Shown piece after piece: positions 38,201 to 49,241 of a stretch of 64,000 nucleotides of DNA; the first letter of the stretch is position 1, and every line of letters begins with the position of its first letter. The stretch is from Solenopsis invicta (lineage: Eukaryota > Arthropoda > Insecta > Hymenoptera > Formicidae), in the NCBI RefSeq assembly GCF_016802725.1, contig NC_052669.1:5075501-5139500 (forward strand). The letters are read 5' to 3'. The position numbers were made by a program, and so were the translations under genes. The notes under the pieces are model-generated. The model did no database searches, was not told where the DNA came from, and saw only the letters and a list, made by a program, of their open reading frames with translations.

Positions 38201-39297
38201 GACCGTGCCAATTGATTACTTCTCTGAGTCCTGAGTCAATAATCCTCTACGATAAATGAAAAGAAACTACATTAATAAAGTGCCTATCTACACTTACATT
38301 TAAACTTACAACTTAGTTTTTAATTAATACCTATATTTACAATTTTAACAGCATTATCAAATTTTTTGTTATATTTCTTTAATTCATAAGCATATATTTT
38401 TATTAACTTTTTCTGATATACAAAAAAACTATGGTAAATAAAATTGAATTTTTGCAAAAACATGAAAAAAGATTTGTTTTAACTATTCAGACAATTTCTA
38501 CGTATGTCGGAGTATTTTAAAAAATAGCGTTACGTGATATATCAGTTCGAGACATCTGTCATAAGATATCATGTATAAAATTCCAACTTAAATTTTTATT
38601 TCGTTAAAAGCTATATGGTTAATTAGTTTGAAAATATTTATTAGTTTTTGCTTTAAATATGCTATATAATTTTTAAACAGATTGAAGCATTTTGATATTT
38701 TTATTATACCTCCTTAAGAAAATAAGTAGATCGCTTATACTTCGAAGTTCTATGCTTTACGATAGAACTTGTGAAAGATTAATACACCCCGCCATGATTC
38801 TTCGTCATGACGTTCAATAACTTTACAAAAGAATATCAGTACCATCACTGGTTGACGTTCACGGTTGCGTGCACGTCGAGAACACGTCTGGATTCTCGAA
38901 GGGCCGTCAAAGATTTCGCTGGGCGCGTTGGTTGCACAGCGCTTATCAATTTTTCATGGACCGTCAAGAACCAACGTTATCGAAGCTCTGGATAAACTAT
39001 TCGTGTGTTGACAGAAGAAGCTGAAAGTGTAGTTGACAGTAAGACAATCATGTCGAAGCCACGAAGAAAGTTTGAAAGACTTTGAAGTTATTAATTTTTG
39101 ATCTACTGAACTTCATCGACGATATCACGGAAAATTGATGTGACTTATGGCCATTAGTTCGATAGTCGTCTATTGTCGTGGCGAAAGTTTGACATAATCG
39201 AATATCATCATTTTTATATTTACTTCTTCCTTTATACTATAAATGCACGCAGGTATCATTTTATGTATTAAAAACATGAAGATATGAATTCGTAATA
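35294..39297. other. Long non-coding stretch
   Basis: A 14-base CT run ends at 35640. TATATAA-type sequences at about 36296 and CATATAAGG at about 37880 each lie next to GC-rich DNA but have no linked gene. A perfect 10-bp stem with a 3-base loop lies at 37007-37029. Frames at 36216-36654 and 37239-37653 overlap on both strands and are unrecognised. 38250-38750 is AT-rich and empty. Confidence 0.5.
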
Positions 39298-39319
39298 TTA
39301 TAAATAATATTATTTATAA
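39298..39319. repeat. 22-bp perfect AT palindrome
   Basis: The 22 bases TTATAAATAATATTATTTATAA equal their own reverse complement (given here only by position and ends: TTATAAAT to ATTTATAA). It contains only A and T, so some excess of palindromes is expected by chance. Confidence 0.85.
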
Positions 39320-39891
39320 GTTTCCTGATTATTTAATTCTTCTTCAACAAGATTCATAACAATAAATTGCATAAATAAAAGGAATATTCAAAAATAGAAG
39401 AAATTTCGTTAAATATAAATAAAACAATTTTTAAATAAGGAAAGCTTTTATTTATCCTTGTAAAAAAATAAATAAAATCTTTCCTTAAAAATGGTACTTG
39501 GAAATAATATAAAATCTTGCAACTGCATATCACTCATCGTCATTTTCATCGACATTGTACACTTAAATGTCCAAATCAATGATTCAGCATCCACATTACG
39601 TGTATAATCAATCCTTGACCTCTCATTAAACCGCAGACGCACGCTTTGCTAAGTATAACGGAATGGTCGTCGTCATGCGGCGCGTTTCTCTCTTCTCTCA
39701 GCGGATTATCTCGATTGTGACGAGCGTCGAGACGCCTCTGCAGACGAGGAACTCGTGCACCACTCGTACATTTCGCGACATAGCAGACATATAGTCAGAC
39801 GGTCGATTCTATTTATAGCAAGGAGACTTTGGTGAGTCCGCGGCAGATACGACAAGAAGGCGCGAAATAAAAGAATGAAGAAACACCTATC
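39320..39891. other. Non-coding stretch
   Basis: AT-rich to 39640, then CpG-rich. At 39831 the sequence ACTTTG is followed by GTGAGT, a good splice-donor match at 39832, preceded by an initiator-like TCAGAC near 39795. This could be a short non-coding first exon, but nothing else supports it. Confidence 0.4.
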
Positions 39892-39913
39892 CTCTCTCTC
39901 TCTCTCTCTCTCT
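39892..39913. repeat. (CT)11 microsatellite
   Basis: Eleven perfect CT units followed by a short T run. Confidence 0.96.
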
Positions 39914-39997
39914 TTTTCTCCACGCTGTTAAACCCGATTCGCCCATTGCCAATTTATATCGGAGATAAATTTTTTTTTATTATGATATATATATATA

Positions 39998-40123
39998 TTT
40001 ATTTTAATAAGATCATTTGATAATTTGAACTCAAATCATCATTTATATATAAATATATATATATATATTTATATATAAATGATGATTTGAGTTCAAATTA
40101 TCAAATGATCTTATTAAAATAAA
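39998..40123. repeat. Perfect 126-bp palindrome with no spacer
   Basis: Every base from 39998 to 40060 is complementary to its mirror position from 40123 back to 40061; I checked the arms decamer by decamer. The centre is an AT alternation (40049-40072) and the arms carry the non-repetitive blocks GATCATTTGATAATTTGAAC and TCAAATCATC. The symmetry breaks at 39997/40124. Perfect 63-bp arms without a loop are very rare in assembled genomes. It could be a young palindromic mobile element, a palindrome kept by gene conversion, or an assembly foldback artefact. Confidence 0.96.
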
Positions 40124-43100
40124 ATTTTTTTCGAATAATTTATACAATCGCCAATACAAGAACTCTTGCGCTTGTGATTCTTGCTTTACTCGTTACTTTT
40201 TATAAAACATATTTTGAATAATCTGAAATTAGTTTTCATCTTGAAATTAAAATATTAATAGTGATGTTCGATCTCTATAAATAACTGCAAGATAAAATAA
40301 ATTTACAGATGAATGACAAAACATGTTTCCTTAATTTAAAATAGAACACCTATCTAAGAACTTCTGAAAATTAAAAAAATCATCAGAAATAATCTGCTTA
40401 ATTTTTTCCAATTTTTTATGTTCGTTAATGGATCCGTCATTAAAATTAATCACGCGTAGTAGCATAGTTTCAATAGTAATGCAGTTTTTCATGTACATTC
40501 CTCACGTACGCATCCGCTGCCTATTTCGTATTATTCGCGTGCGAACACGAGCAATCAGCCCAGGCGGCGGCGGTCGCTTGGAGATAACAACCGTGCGATC
40601 CCTCGCCTTCGGCGATATGAATCGGCTTTTATGGTTGCACGGCTATACCGTAGCAATTGCGGCGCCAAGTGACGGACCCCCGACGTCGCTCGGCGTCGGT
40701 GCCGGCGTTGCTGGCGCTAACCCAAATCGCACCCTGCTCTCCCTCGATCCCCTATCTGTCTCTCTCCCTCTCTCCTCTTCTTTCCTTTCTCCATTCTACC
40801 ACTCGATCCTTCCTTCCCGGTGTATCTTCGTCCGAACGAATTATAGACCGCCCGCTGAAGATACGTCAAGTCGCCATCAGTCGGACTTATTTCTCGCCGC
40901 TGCGCCAATCGAGCTAGCTTTCGACGAGACGAAATGAACGAATCTCGATTTGCTGATTGCGCTCGGTTGTGTTAATGAGGCAAACACTCTTCGAGATAAT
41001 TGAGTAAATAGTTGGCTAATCAGAACACGTGACAATATTACACAATTGTACTGTGTGTATAGAATATGTTATAACTCTATGACATGAAATTATTTTTATA
41101 ACTTTAAAAGAGCGAAAATTACGGAATGCGCATTGTTTATCGTACTTTAAACAGGACGAATAGTATTAATATAAACGTTTTCTGAAGTCTTGTACAATGA
41201 ATGTGAAATAGTTTCAGCTTGCAACAATAAAAAGCTGGAGAAAAATTATTTCGTGTCGTAAAGTTGAATGGTTTGCATCACGTAACTTCTCTACACTGAT
41301 TGTTTTTCCTCGAGCGCACTTCGAAAAAATAAATTCCACGCTTTTGTGCCTCCGGCGCGAAACTCGCTTGTAATCGCAGACTTCTGTCGTACGTTCCGCG
41401 CTTGCAAATCTAAGCGGCGAATTCGCGGAGGCGGGGGTCAGCCGGTAATTAAATCGTCGACCTATTTACCGTTCGCGCAATTTATAGGGCGCGAGAAAAT
41501 TTTGGGGTGAAAATTTCGGCGGGATGATCGAGCGACCGAATTCCGGGCCGGGGCAAAATTCCGCGAATTCGCGATAAATAAAACCGGGCGAGGTCGCTGC
41601 TCGTTTGGGATATGGATTGAATGAGAGTGCGGCACGGCAGAAAGCGCGTACCTCATGATTTTTCGGTTCCCGCCACCGTCGTTTACCAAACAATTCCCAA
41701 TTGCCTTGTCAAAAAGTTCCGGCCAGAAATGGTCGCTGATTTATAGGCCGCGGATTTATCGTTCGCCTAGTAAAAAAGAGGAGCAACGAAAGAAGGCCAG
41801 AAAGAGACAGGCGATGAGCCATCGAGATGAAGAGGAAAATGGGAAACGCGCGTACGGGAAGCGTGTACGTGATTGACATGTGTCGTAGCTCTCGCGCATT
41901 TGAAAGATGCCTAAAATGTGGTAGAGCGAGTAATGCGCTCTCTCTTTCTCTCGTCGGCACTTTTCATACAATTGTTTCGATACAATTTCTCGATTCGCTA
42001 GTAAAATTAAATGAATTATTTGAAGAAAAATGCAAATTGTTACACAGAACAATAGAGAAGATAAAGAAATGATTACAGAATCCATTTTGTTTTGTTTCGA
42101 AACAACTATCGTCGCTTTATCTAAACGAAACGTTCGTGAAAGCCACTTCATTTTTATATAGGTCCATTGAGCCGACGATGCGTCACTGGAAGGAAAAACG
42201 TGTCGCGCGCGTGAAACGCCGCTGCGAGCATCGGATCGCTTCGTTTTCGAGAGTATTTTAAACCCTGGCCGGTCATTAATACACATCCGCTCGGTGTATA
42301 CGAGCGGGGTGAGGTTGCCCGTTACATAGCGCGCGAGTGTGCATCCACGAATGAATTATCGCCATGCTCGATGCAACGGGCACGAAATCGCCGCGAAACT
42401 CGTTCGTCTAGCCCACTCGCGCGCCTCCACTTGCGTACATCACTTTTGACCGCGTCCTATGAATATGTAAACGTAACAGCTATGGACGCAATAAAATTCC
42501 TGCTGTTCGCCCGATGGAAAGGAGACAATCGACGCGGCGGAGAAGAACGGTACGGCTGCAAAAGAATTTCCATTCGTAATTGCAGATGGCTTTAACTACT
42601 TATACTTCACTGATTTCATTAATTACTTTTTTTTCATTATGTACCAGAGTCTTAGATACGTTAAGAATTTGTACTTGGAATATTAATATCAAAAAGTATA
42701 CTGCATAAAAGTATGATTAATTATTTACGCAAATAATGCTATAATAACAAATTATTTTCTTAAAAAATATATTTTTTAATTGATCGCTAAACAAATTACT
42801 AATGAATTGATTTTTCAAATTTCTTTAAATATCATACATTTAACGCAAATTATAGTCAGATTATTATAATTATAACAGAACTTAAAATATCTGACAAGAG
42901 AACACAAATTTAAATCTATATTGAAACAAAATTGTTTCAATTTTTATTTTAGAAAATTATTTTCATCATATTATTAAGTATTCTTGATACCATTCGACAT
43001 TTATTAAACAATGTTTTATTATCTTTTATAGTTTCAACAATGCTCGAAAACAATAACCGATTGTTTTTAAAAGAAGCGTTTCTCTCATGCTTAACATGCA

Positions 43101-43228
43101 AAAATACACTTTAAAAAAAAATACGTATATTTTATTTATATTTATATTTTAATATACTGAAACTGAAATGAGATATTTGCTTGTATTCCTTTGTAAGTAT
43201 TGAAAAGGAAATAATTTAGTTAACTCTG
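40124..43228. other. Non-coding stretch
   Basis: The 169-codon plus frame at 40428-40937 and the 176-codon minus frame at 41756-42286 each overlap other frames on the same bases and carry no recognised domain. A pyrimidine-rich tract lies at 40735-40800. AT-rich from 42590 to 43210 with nothing recognised. Confidence 0.5.
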
Positions 43229-46200
43229 CTAACTCAAATTATCGTAACGCGACGTCGGCAATATTATTTCCCGTATGCACGCATCCATGTTGCAACTGGC
43301 AAACGAAAGAGCGAAACTGTTGCCGTTAGTTAATTTTCCTGAATCGCGACGAGATTCAAAGTCAAACTTTCTCGATTGCCCGCAGCGGTTGACGTTAATT
43401 CCGTTCGTCCCCACCAAGAACGAAATTTGCACGTCGAGTATACCGGATGATTTCACCTAGAACGGTTTAATATGTTTGCCAGCGAATAGTAATCCCTTTA
43501 CCAAAGGAACGTCATGAGACAGTAAGAATTGCAATTAATTACAAGAGGTGGAACCTGAACACTGACCCGTTTAATCAACTGTCACAAGAGAAATGCGGTT
43601 AAAAGGGAGATATCACAGTTATTCTTTTAATTAAATTATTAAAAATAATTAGAGAGAATGAAAGAGTGGATTAATGTAAAAGGATCATATTAAAACAGTT
43701 GAAACAGCAAATTAAATTAATGAAGATAATTTATATTTTAAAATCCTCAGTTTTAATTTTCAAATTAATTAATATTGCATCGTCATGTCCCTTGTCCAAC
43801 ACATATTACTCACATTAATACCATACGTTCATATTATTTTTAATTTATCTTGTGTAAATGCAGATTAGCATAAATAATTTGTCTACTTTTATAATGAGTT
43901 TATAATAAATTTCTGTTATAAGTATAAAAACTATTAATTTCTTTTACAAACTACTTTTGTAACTTCGATATTTGCTTTGATAATTAATAATTATATAAAT
44001 CTGACCGTGGTCTCGCGACGTGTAATTTTATTATCACCGAGACAAATAGTCAACGGCAGATCTAACAAGAAAGTGAAGACGTCGCAAAGTGGCCGATGCG
44101 ACATGAGTGTCGAAAACGACCGTGAAAACGGCGGTCATGGTGAGAGTAAGTGGAGAGAAACGGTGGCAAAAGCGGCGTGGCGGACATCTCGAGTAGCTCG
44201 GAGCGGACAATCTCGAGGGTGCGGATAATTTATGCGCGCAATTAAGTGGCGGCGGGGACCTGTAAATTAATTGGGAAGATGGTAGTAAAAGTTAATTTGG
44301 TAGGTAGCCAGGCAGTCATTTGGCTCAGGTGGCGCGCGCGCGGAGCGCTCTCGTCTGATTCGGGAACGGAATTCGTGGGAGGCAAGAACTTAAACGGTAG
44401 AAACACCGAGAAATAGATGCGTGTACGTGTGTTTTCTAAATGTGCGGGCGACCCCACTCGAGCGTGAAATAGTACTCGTTTTATCATACGCGAGCAGACT
44501 TGAGTTGAACTGATCCTTGATAACTTCCTGCTCGTGCAGGAATCTATTTTAAAAAATGCAAAAAAGATCTTTTAATCAGTGCCAATCTCGTCTAATTTGG
44601 CTCCTAATATTTACTAAATTTTATCTTTTCAAATCAAATTATACATAAGTAAATTTTAATTACAAACTTTTCAAGAATTTTGTGTTTTAAAGCGTTTCAC
44701 CTTTACTCGAGATAATTTTAGAAGGAAGATAATGTCTCTAAAATTCTGAATGCATGCATATCAATAAGGAAAAGGAAACTGAGATAAAGCATGCGCGGCA
44801 TGTTAAAGCAACGTGAGCAAAGACGTTGGAGGTAATAAGAAAAATACAAAGACGTTGAATGAGCTAAACATGGCACCGAACGTTTTATCGCTAATTGAAT
44901 CTCTGTAAGTGTTCGAGAACATTAAAGATATAAATTACACGCGCATCTACGTCCTTCTTACATCATGATGTTCATTTGTTATATTCCCAGCAATATCCCT
45001 TTACTTACAAAAACTATTATTGTCAATGTTAAACAAATGTCACGTGTACTAAAACGATTTTATTTTCTATCTTCGCATCCTCAAGTAGACGACAATTTTT
45101 TACAAGGCGCTAATTTATTTGGCGTCGATCGAATAAATGGTTTATGAGCCTTCATTGGGAACTTGATCTGTGCGAACTTTCGTCCCTGATGTACTACATC
45201 CATCTTTCTTTAAGGCATTTCCGAGATTTGCGAGTTAGCGAATGGAGAGATAGCATCGGTCGGTCGATAGTGGATACAGCGTTGATCCCTAGCGATGATA
45301 TATCGACCATATTCGGCCCATCTCGCACGGTCGAATCCTTTCTGAGGGAATAAAGTACGGCGGCGCAGACAAGGTGCCTGTGAAACTCCTCGACCTCTCT
45401 CCATTTCCTCGTCATCGAATAGACCAAGAATCCATCTCGATCGCGGATATTTTTCTCATACGTATGCAGACATGATGGACACTGGAGCGAGATATCTTGG
45501 TTTATTAGAATCACACTTTCCTCTGATAAACTTTTTCTTATCATCTCCTCCTCCTCTCTTTCTCTCTCAAATTATATTACTATTTTGCATAATACTGCAC
45601 AGTAATAAAAAATACGCGGAGGAGGGGGGAAGGGGGGAAGACGGTGCACAGAGAACATTAAAAACGGAAAAAGTCGTGTAAAACAGCAATAATGGATGTC
45701 ATTATGTCCGCTCGCAAAGGTAATTTGCAGCGATGCACCGGTTGACTTAATTGTTTTAATTTCCGGACAGGAGAGGGAATATTTTCCGGTGAAAGTCCTT
45801 TGTAATTCAAACTCTTACCAAGAACAGAAATTAATGCGACGAAAGAGAATAAAGGCGCTCGAATACTACATTAAGATCTCGAGAATTTGGCGGAAGACTG
45901 GCATAAAACACGAAGAAAAGAAAATTAAATTTGGATCATCCAGAGAGTTTTTTACGGATACGTCTCGACAATCGAGAAAGAAAAGATTATGAAATATAAA
46001 GAATATTAAGTAGACGCGACGTTCTCGGAGACGGGAAAATGTATTCCTTTCTCTTAAAGCGACATATATAAAGGAAAATGAGGGTATATACTTTGCAAAG
46101 TATATGAAAAGGTATTAAATTTAAAAAATAATAAAGATTGATCCACAGCAAGGAAGACTTTTTCGTTAAGCTTGAAAAATAAAAATTGATTTGGTTACTG

Positions 46201-46686
46201 TTAAATAAAGAAATCTAAGAACCGCAAACTTCTACGTAAGTCCTGTAGTCATTGTCACTACATCATAACATGTCACAGTTATTGCTGCCCGCCTCTTCCC
46301 CGTCTACGATATTGTACAACCTTCTACATTATAAATTGCTATTAATGTCGAGTTTCGGGAACCGCAAGTGACACATCGAAAGAAAAAGACGAGCGCGAGA
46401 GCTGACAAAGTATGCTTCGAAGGTACTGAAACGCACCACTTCTTTTCGCGGTGCCGTGAACCGAGAACGAATGTAGAAACTTCAGAGTTGGAAAGCAGGA
46501 ATTCTTCGGGAGAAAAGAGGTGGGCGAGCAGATCGCGCAAGCACTGACGGAGAGGCGAGGAAAAATTTACGGAGGCTGGACTGCTTCCATTGAAATCCCA
46601 GTCCTGGAAAACCGCGAAATCGTTGAAATAACGTCACAGCACTATATCGACGAAAATCTCACGGAGATTCGATATTCGACGTTCGT
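43229..46686. other. Non-coding stretch
   Basis: Frames at 43229-43460 and 45144-45544 occur on both strands over the same DNA, with no known domain. 43600-43990 is AT-rich. G-rich and C-rich low-complexity pieces lie near 45540-45570 and 45616-45640. The DNA turns AT-rich at about 46680, where the left arm of the large inverted-repeat element begins. Confidence 0.5.
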
Positions 46687-47558
46687 AAAAAATGACTTTC
46701 GCAATATTTGAAGTTTCTTTTGTAAAAAAAATTAACGTTTCTAAGTAAAATTATCTTGAAATTTTAATTAAGAATTATAAATATATTGTTTATTAAAATG
46801 CATTTATTTCAATATCTTTCTAATCATGTCATGACAAAACAGAGATACAGAGCTTTGCCAAGATGGAAAGAGCAAGTTTTTCGTTTATAACGATGAAGTC
46901 ATATATACCGTCATATATACCGTTTATAATTTGCAGTTGATGATTACTGAGACATATGCATTGAATAATTTATCGTGATAGATTTTGCTAAATATATTCA
47001 TACATGTTTTTCGGAATCTATTAGAAACTATGAAGTTGGCACAACATTCTGTTAATATAAAAAAAATACATAGAGTTCCAGTAGCACTTTTTATAATTCC
47101 GAAGTTCCTTATAAAAATAACAGAGTGCTACAGCTTTTACCCTCCCCCCTCTCCCCAAAAAAACAAAAATAAAAATGTGATAATTTCGTGAATATAGTAC
47201 ACCTCCTCCTATAAAGTAGTAAAAAAAAAAGTATATTTGACAAGAGTTCTAGTTCGAATCTATCAGAATATTATCGCTGATTGCAATTTCAAAACATAAT
47301 TCATATGATTTTGACACATTAATATCTTTTTTACACTAAAATATTAAACATATCACGACACTTGGAGAAAACATATCGCGTTTCCTATTTATCGCAGTTT
47401 CAGCAACAGTTCTTGCCAGTTCTAATAGAGATTTATGCTACACAATCATTTTTAAGAATAGTTCTGGCGATTGCATACTTTAACATAATTTTTTAATACA
47501 AACCAGCATATTATCTCGTATTAGGCAGCATGACACTTGAACAAAGTGTCGTGCTGCC
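46687..47558 (+). repeat. Left inverted arm of the foldback-like element
   Basis: About 870 bases, AT-rich, homologous in reverse complement to 49227-49880. It is longer than the right arm because of inserted pieces, including the C-rich run near 47139-47155 and sequence around 47240-47380. A 14-base unit containing GTCATATATACC is duplicated in tandem at about 46897-46924. Its inner end is a near-perfect small hairpin (47524-47538 with 47544-47558, 14 of 15 pairs). Confidence 0.75.
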
Positions 47559-47919
47559 AAATATGAAAACATTTAATATTATAATTCAATATTAAAATAT
47601 TGAACGGCATATTTCGTTGAAGTCCGATGAAATCCGGCATAGTCCAATGACAATCCGTGAAATCCATAAAGTCCACGAAATTCAATAAAGTCCGGTAAAA
47701 TTCGATAAAGTCCAGCGTAGTCCATGAAGCCCATTGAAGTCCAACGTAGTCCGATAAAGTCTAGTGCAGTCCATAAGTCCCGTAAAATCCAATAAAGTCC
47801 GACGCAGCCCATGACAGTCGATGGAAGTAAAGTCTTCAAGTCAGAATTCCGGTGTACACCTATTTTTTGAACAATTATCCCATCAAATTAAATGTTAAAA
47901 TGTATCTTGAAAACAAAGT

Positions 47920-48009
47920 GCTGGAAAGTAAAAATGCTGGAAAGTAAAAATGCTGGAAAGTAAAAATACTGAAAAGTAAAAATGCTGAAAAGTAAAAACG
48001 CTAGAAAAT
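47920..48009 (+). repeat. 16-bp tandem repeat, about 5.5 copies
   Basis: Units of the form GCTGGAAAGTAAAAAT start at 47920, 47936, 47952, 47968 and 47984, with a partial one at 48000. The first three are identical and later ones differ by one or two bases. The array is unrelated in sequence to the 10- and 15-base units around it and is followed by about 200 bases of AT-rich non-repetitive DNA (48010-48225). Confidence 0.96.
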
Positions 48010-48871
48010 TCAGTGTGGATCATTGATAACCGTACAATACAATACGTTTTAATTTAACAAATTATAATAATATTTAAAGTTCGAGTACTAGTAAAAGATT
48101 TAATTTTTTATGTTAAAAAATACTTATAAGTATATTTCGAATCTTGCAAGTAATTGTTTATAAGATTCAAAACTAACTAGTTAAAATCGATTACCTCGCA
48201 AGTACACTGTATAAAATATTATTTCTTAAGTCCAATGAAATCTGACCAAGACTAATAAAGTCCGATGTAGTCCGATGAAATCCGACGTAATCCGATGAAG
48301 TTCATAACTCTCCGTGTAATTTGGTGAAGTCCGGTGAAGTCTTGAAGTTTTGTAGTGCGGTATATACCTATTTTTCCACTGGTCCGTAAAGTGCGTGAGG
48401 TCTGATGAAGTCCAATAAAGTCCGATAAAGTCCAACGTAGCCCATGACAGTCCGTGTAATCCATGACAAGCCGTGTAATCTGCTAAAGTCCGGTCAAGTC
48501 TTGAAGTCAAAAATCTTGAAGCCTAAAGTTTTGAAGCCAGAAGTCTTGAAAAGTTCGGTGTATACCTATTTCTTCAGTAGTCCATAAAACGCGTAAAATC
48601 CGATGAAATTCAATAAAGTCCGAAGTCCGACGTAGTTCCATAAAGTCCATAACAGTCCGTGTAATCTAATGAAGTCCGATGAAGTCTTGAAATTAAAAGT
48701 CTCAAAGCCAGAAGTCTTGACATCATGTAGTCTGGTATATACCTATTTTTCCAGTGGTCCATAGTGTGAAGTCCGGTGAAATCCAATAAAGTTCGATGAA
48801 ATCCGACATAATTCGATTAAGTCCATGACAGTTCGTGTGATCCATTATAGTAATCTGCTGAAGTCCGGTGA

Positions 48872-49063
48872 AGTCCTAAAGATGAAAGTCCTGCAGCCGG
48901 TAGTCTTAAAATCAAAAGTCCTGAAGCATGAAGTCCTGAAGCCAAAAGTCCTAAAACTGGAAGTCTTGAAACCGAAAGTCGTGAAACCGGAAGTTCTGAA
49001 GCCGGAAGTCCTAAAGCCAAGTTTTGAAACCTGAAGTCTTGTAGCCAGAAGTCTTGAATTTAG
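48872..49063 (+). repeat. 15-bp tandem repeat array
   Basis: Consecutive 15-base units begin at 48872, 48887, 48902, 48917, 48932, 48947, 48962, 48977 and 48992, then become irregular to about 49063. Because the period is a multiple of three, one plus-strand frame stays open and encodes KVLKPEVLKPE-type repeats (69 codons, 48825-49034). I regard this as a by-product rather than a gene. Confidence 0.93.
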
Positions 49064-49124
49064 AAATCTTGAAGTCTTGTAATCTTGTGTATAATACTAT
49101 TTTCCCAGTGGTACACTTGTACAA

Positions 49125-49241
49125 AAAGTGTCGTGCTGCTTATTTATCGCAGTGTCTACGTGTAGTTGTACAGCATAAAACTCTACCGGAACTGGCGCGA
49201 ATTGTAGCTGGAACTGTGATAAATAAGCAGTACGACACTTT
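49125..49241. repeat. 29-bp near-perfect inverted repeat at the inner edge of the right arm
   Basis: Arms 49125-49153 and 49213-49241 match at 27 of 29 positions in reverse complement. They carry the same GTGTCGTGCTGC block found at the inner end of the left arm. The TATTTATCGCAGT block recurs in direct or inverted copies at about 47386, 49141, 49214 and 49373. Confidence 0.9.

Larger units (their letters stand above)
47559..49226. repeat. Hierarchical minisatellite core
   Basis: Three unit sizes are interleaved. Degenerate units of about 10 bases of the type AGTCCGATGA occupy 47613-47838, 48228-48480 and parts of 48590-48860. Fifteen-base units of the type AGTCYTGAAGCCNGA occupy short runs near 48495-48550 and 48684-48725 and a long run at 48872-49063. 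A marker GGTRTAYACCTATTT, usually followed by TGGTCC, occurs at 47851, 48359, 48556 and 48734, with a decayed copy near 49088. The order marker, 10-mers, 15-mers, marker defines higher-order blocks of about 180 to 350 bases. The repeats keep frames open on the minus strand (repeated tryptophan-threonine, phenylalanine-isoleucine-glycine-leucine), but these are repeat by-products. Confidence 0.85.

Noticed and set aside
10674..39837. GTGAGT/GTAAGT splice-donor matches (10674, 18564, 18690, 33409, 39832 and others)
   Set aside because: Six-base donor matches are expected dozens of times in 64 kb on two strands; none is paired with a recognisable exon.
40428..40937. 169-codon plus frame
   Set aside because: Crosses a pyrimidine tract that yields serine-leucine-proline runs; no known motif.
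41756..42286. 176-codon minus-strand frame with a hydrophobic middle
   Set aside because: The single hydrophobic patch is not enough to name a membrane protein; the frame is overlapped by two others and nothing known matches.
45194..45544. 116-codon minus frame with a CPSC motif, considered as a zinc-binding protein fragment
   Set aside because: Only one CxxC pair and no second pair or known spacing; a plus-strand frame covers part of the same DNA.
47241..47262. tRNA B-box-like AGTTCGAATC
   Set aside because: No matching A box or cloverleaf around it; it lies in the left arm of the inverted-repeat element.
47579..49034. Repeat-protein-like frames (FIGL/WTSSD-type on minus, KVLKPEVLKPE-type on plus)
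   Set aside because: They arise from the 10- and 15-base minisatellite units; the same array opens frames on both strands and the units drift without regard to reading frame.
47559..49063. CRISPR array
   Set aside because: The repeats are contiguous and degenerate with no unique spacers of even length, and the window is eukaryotic in character.
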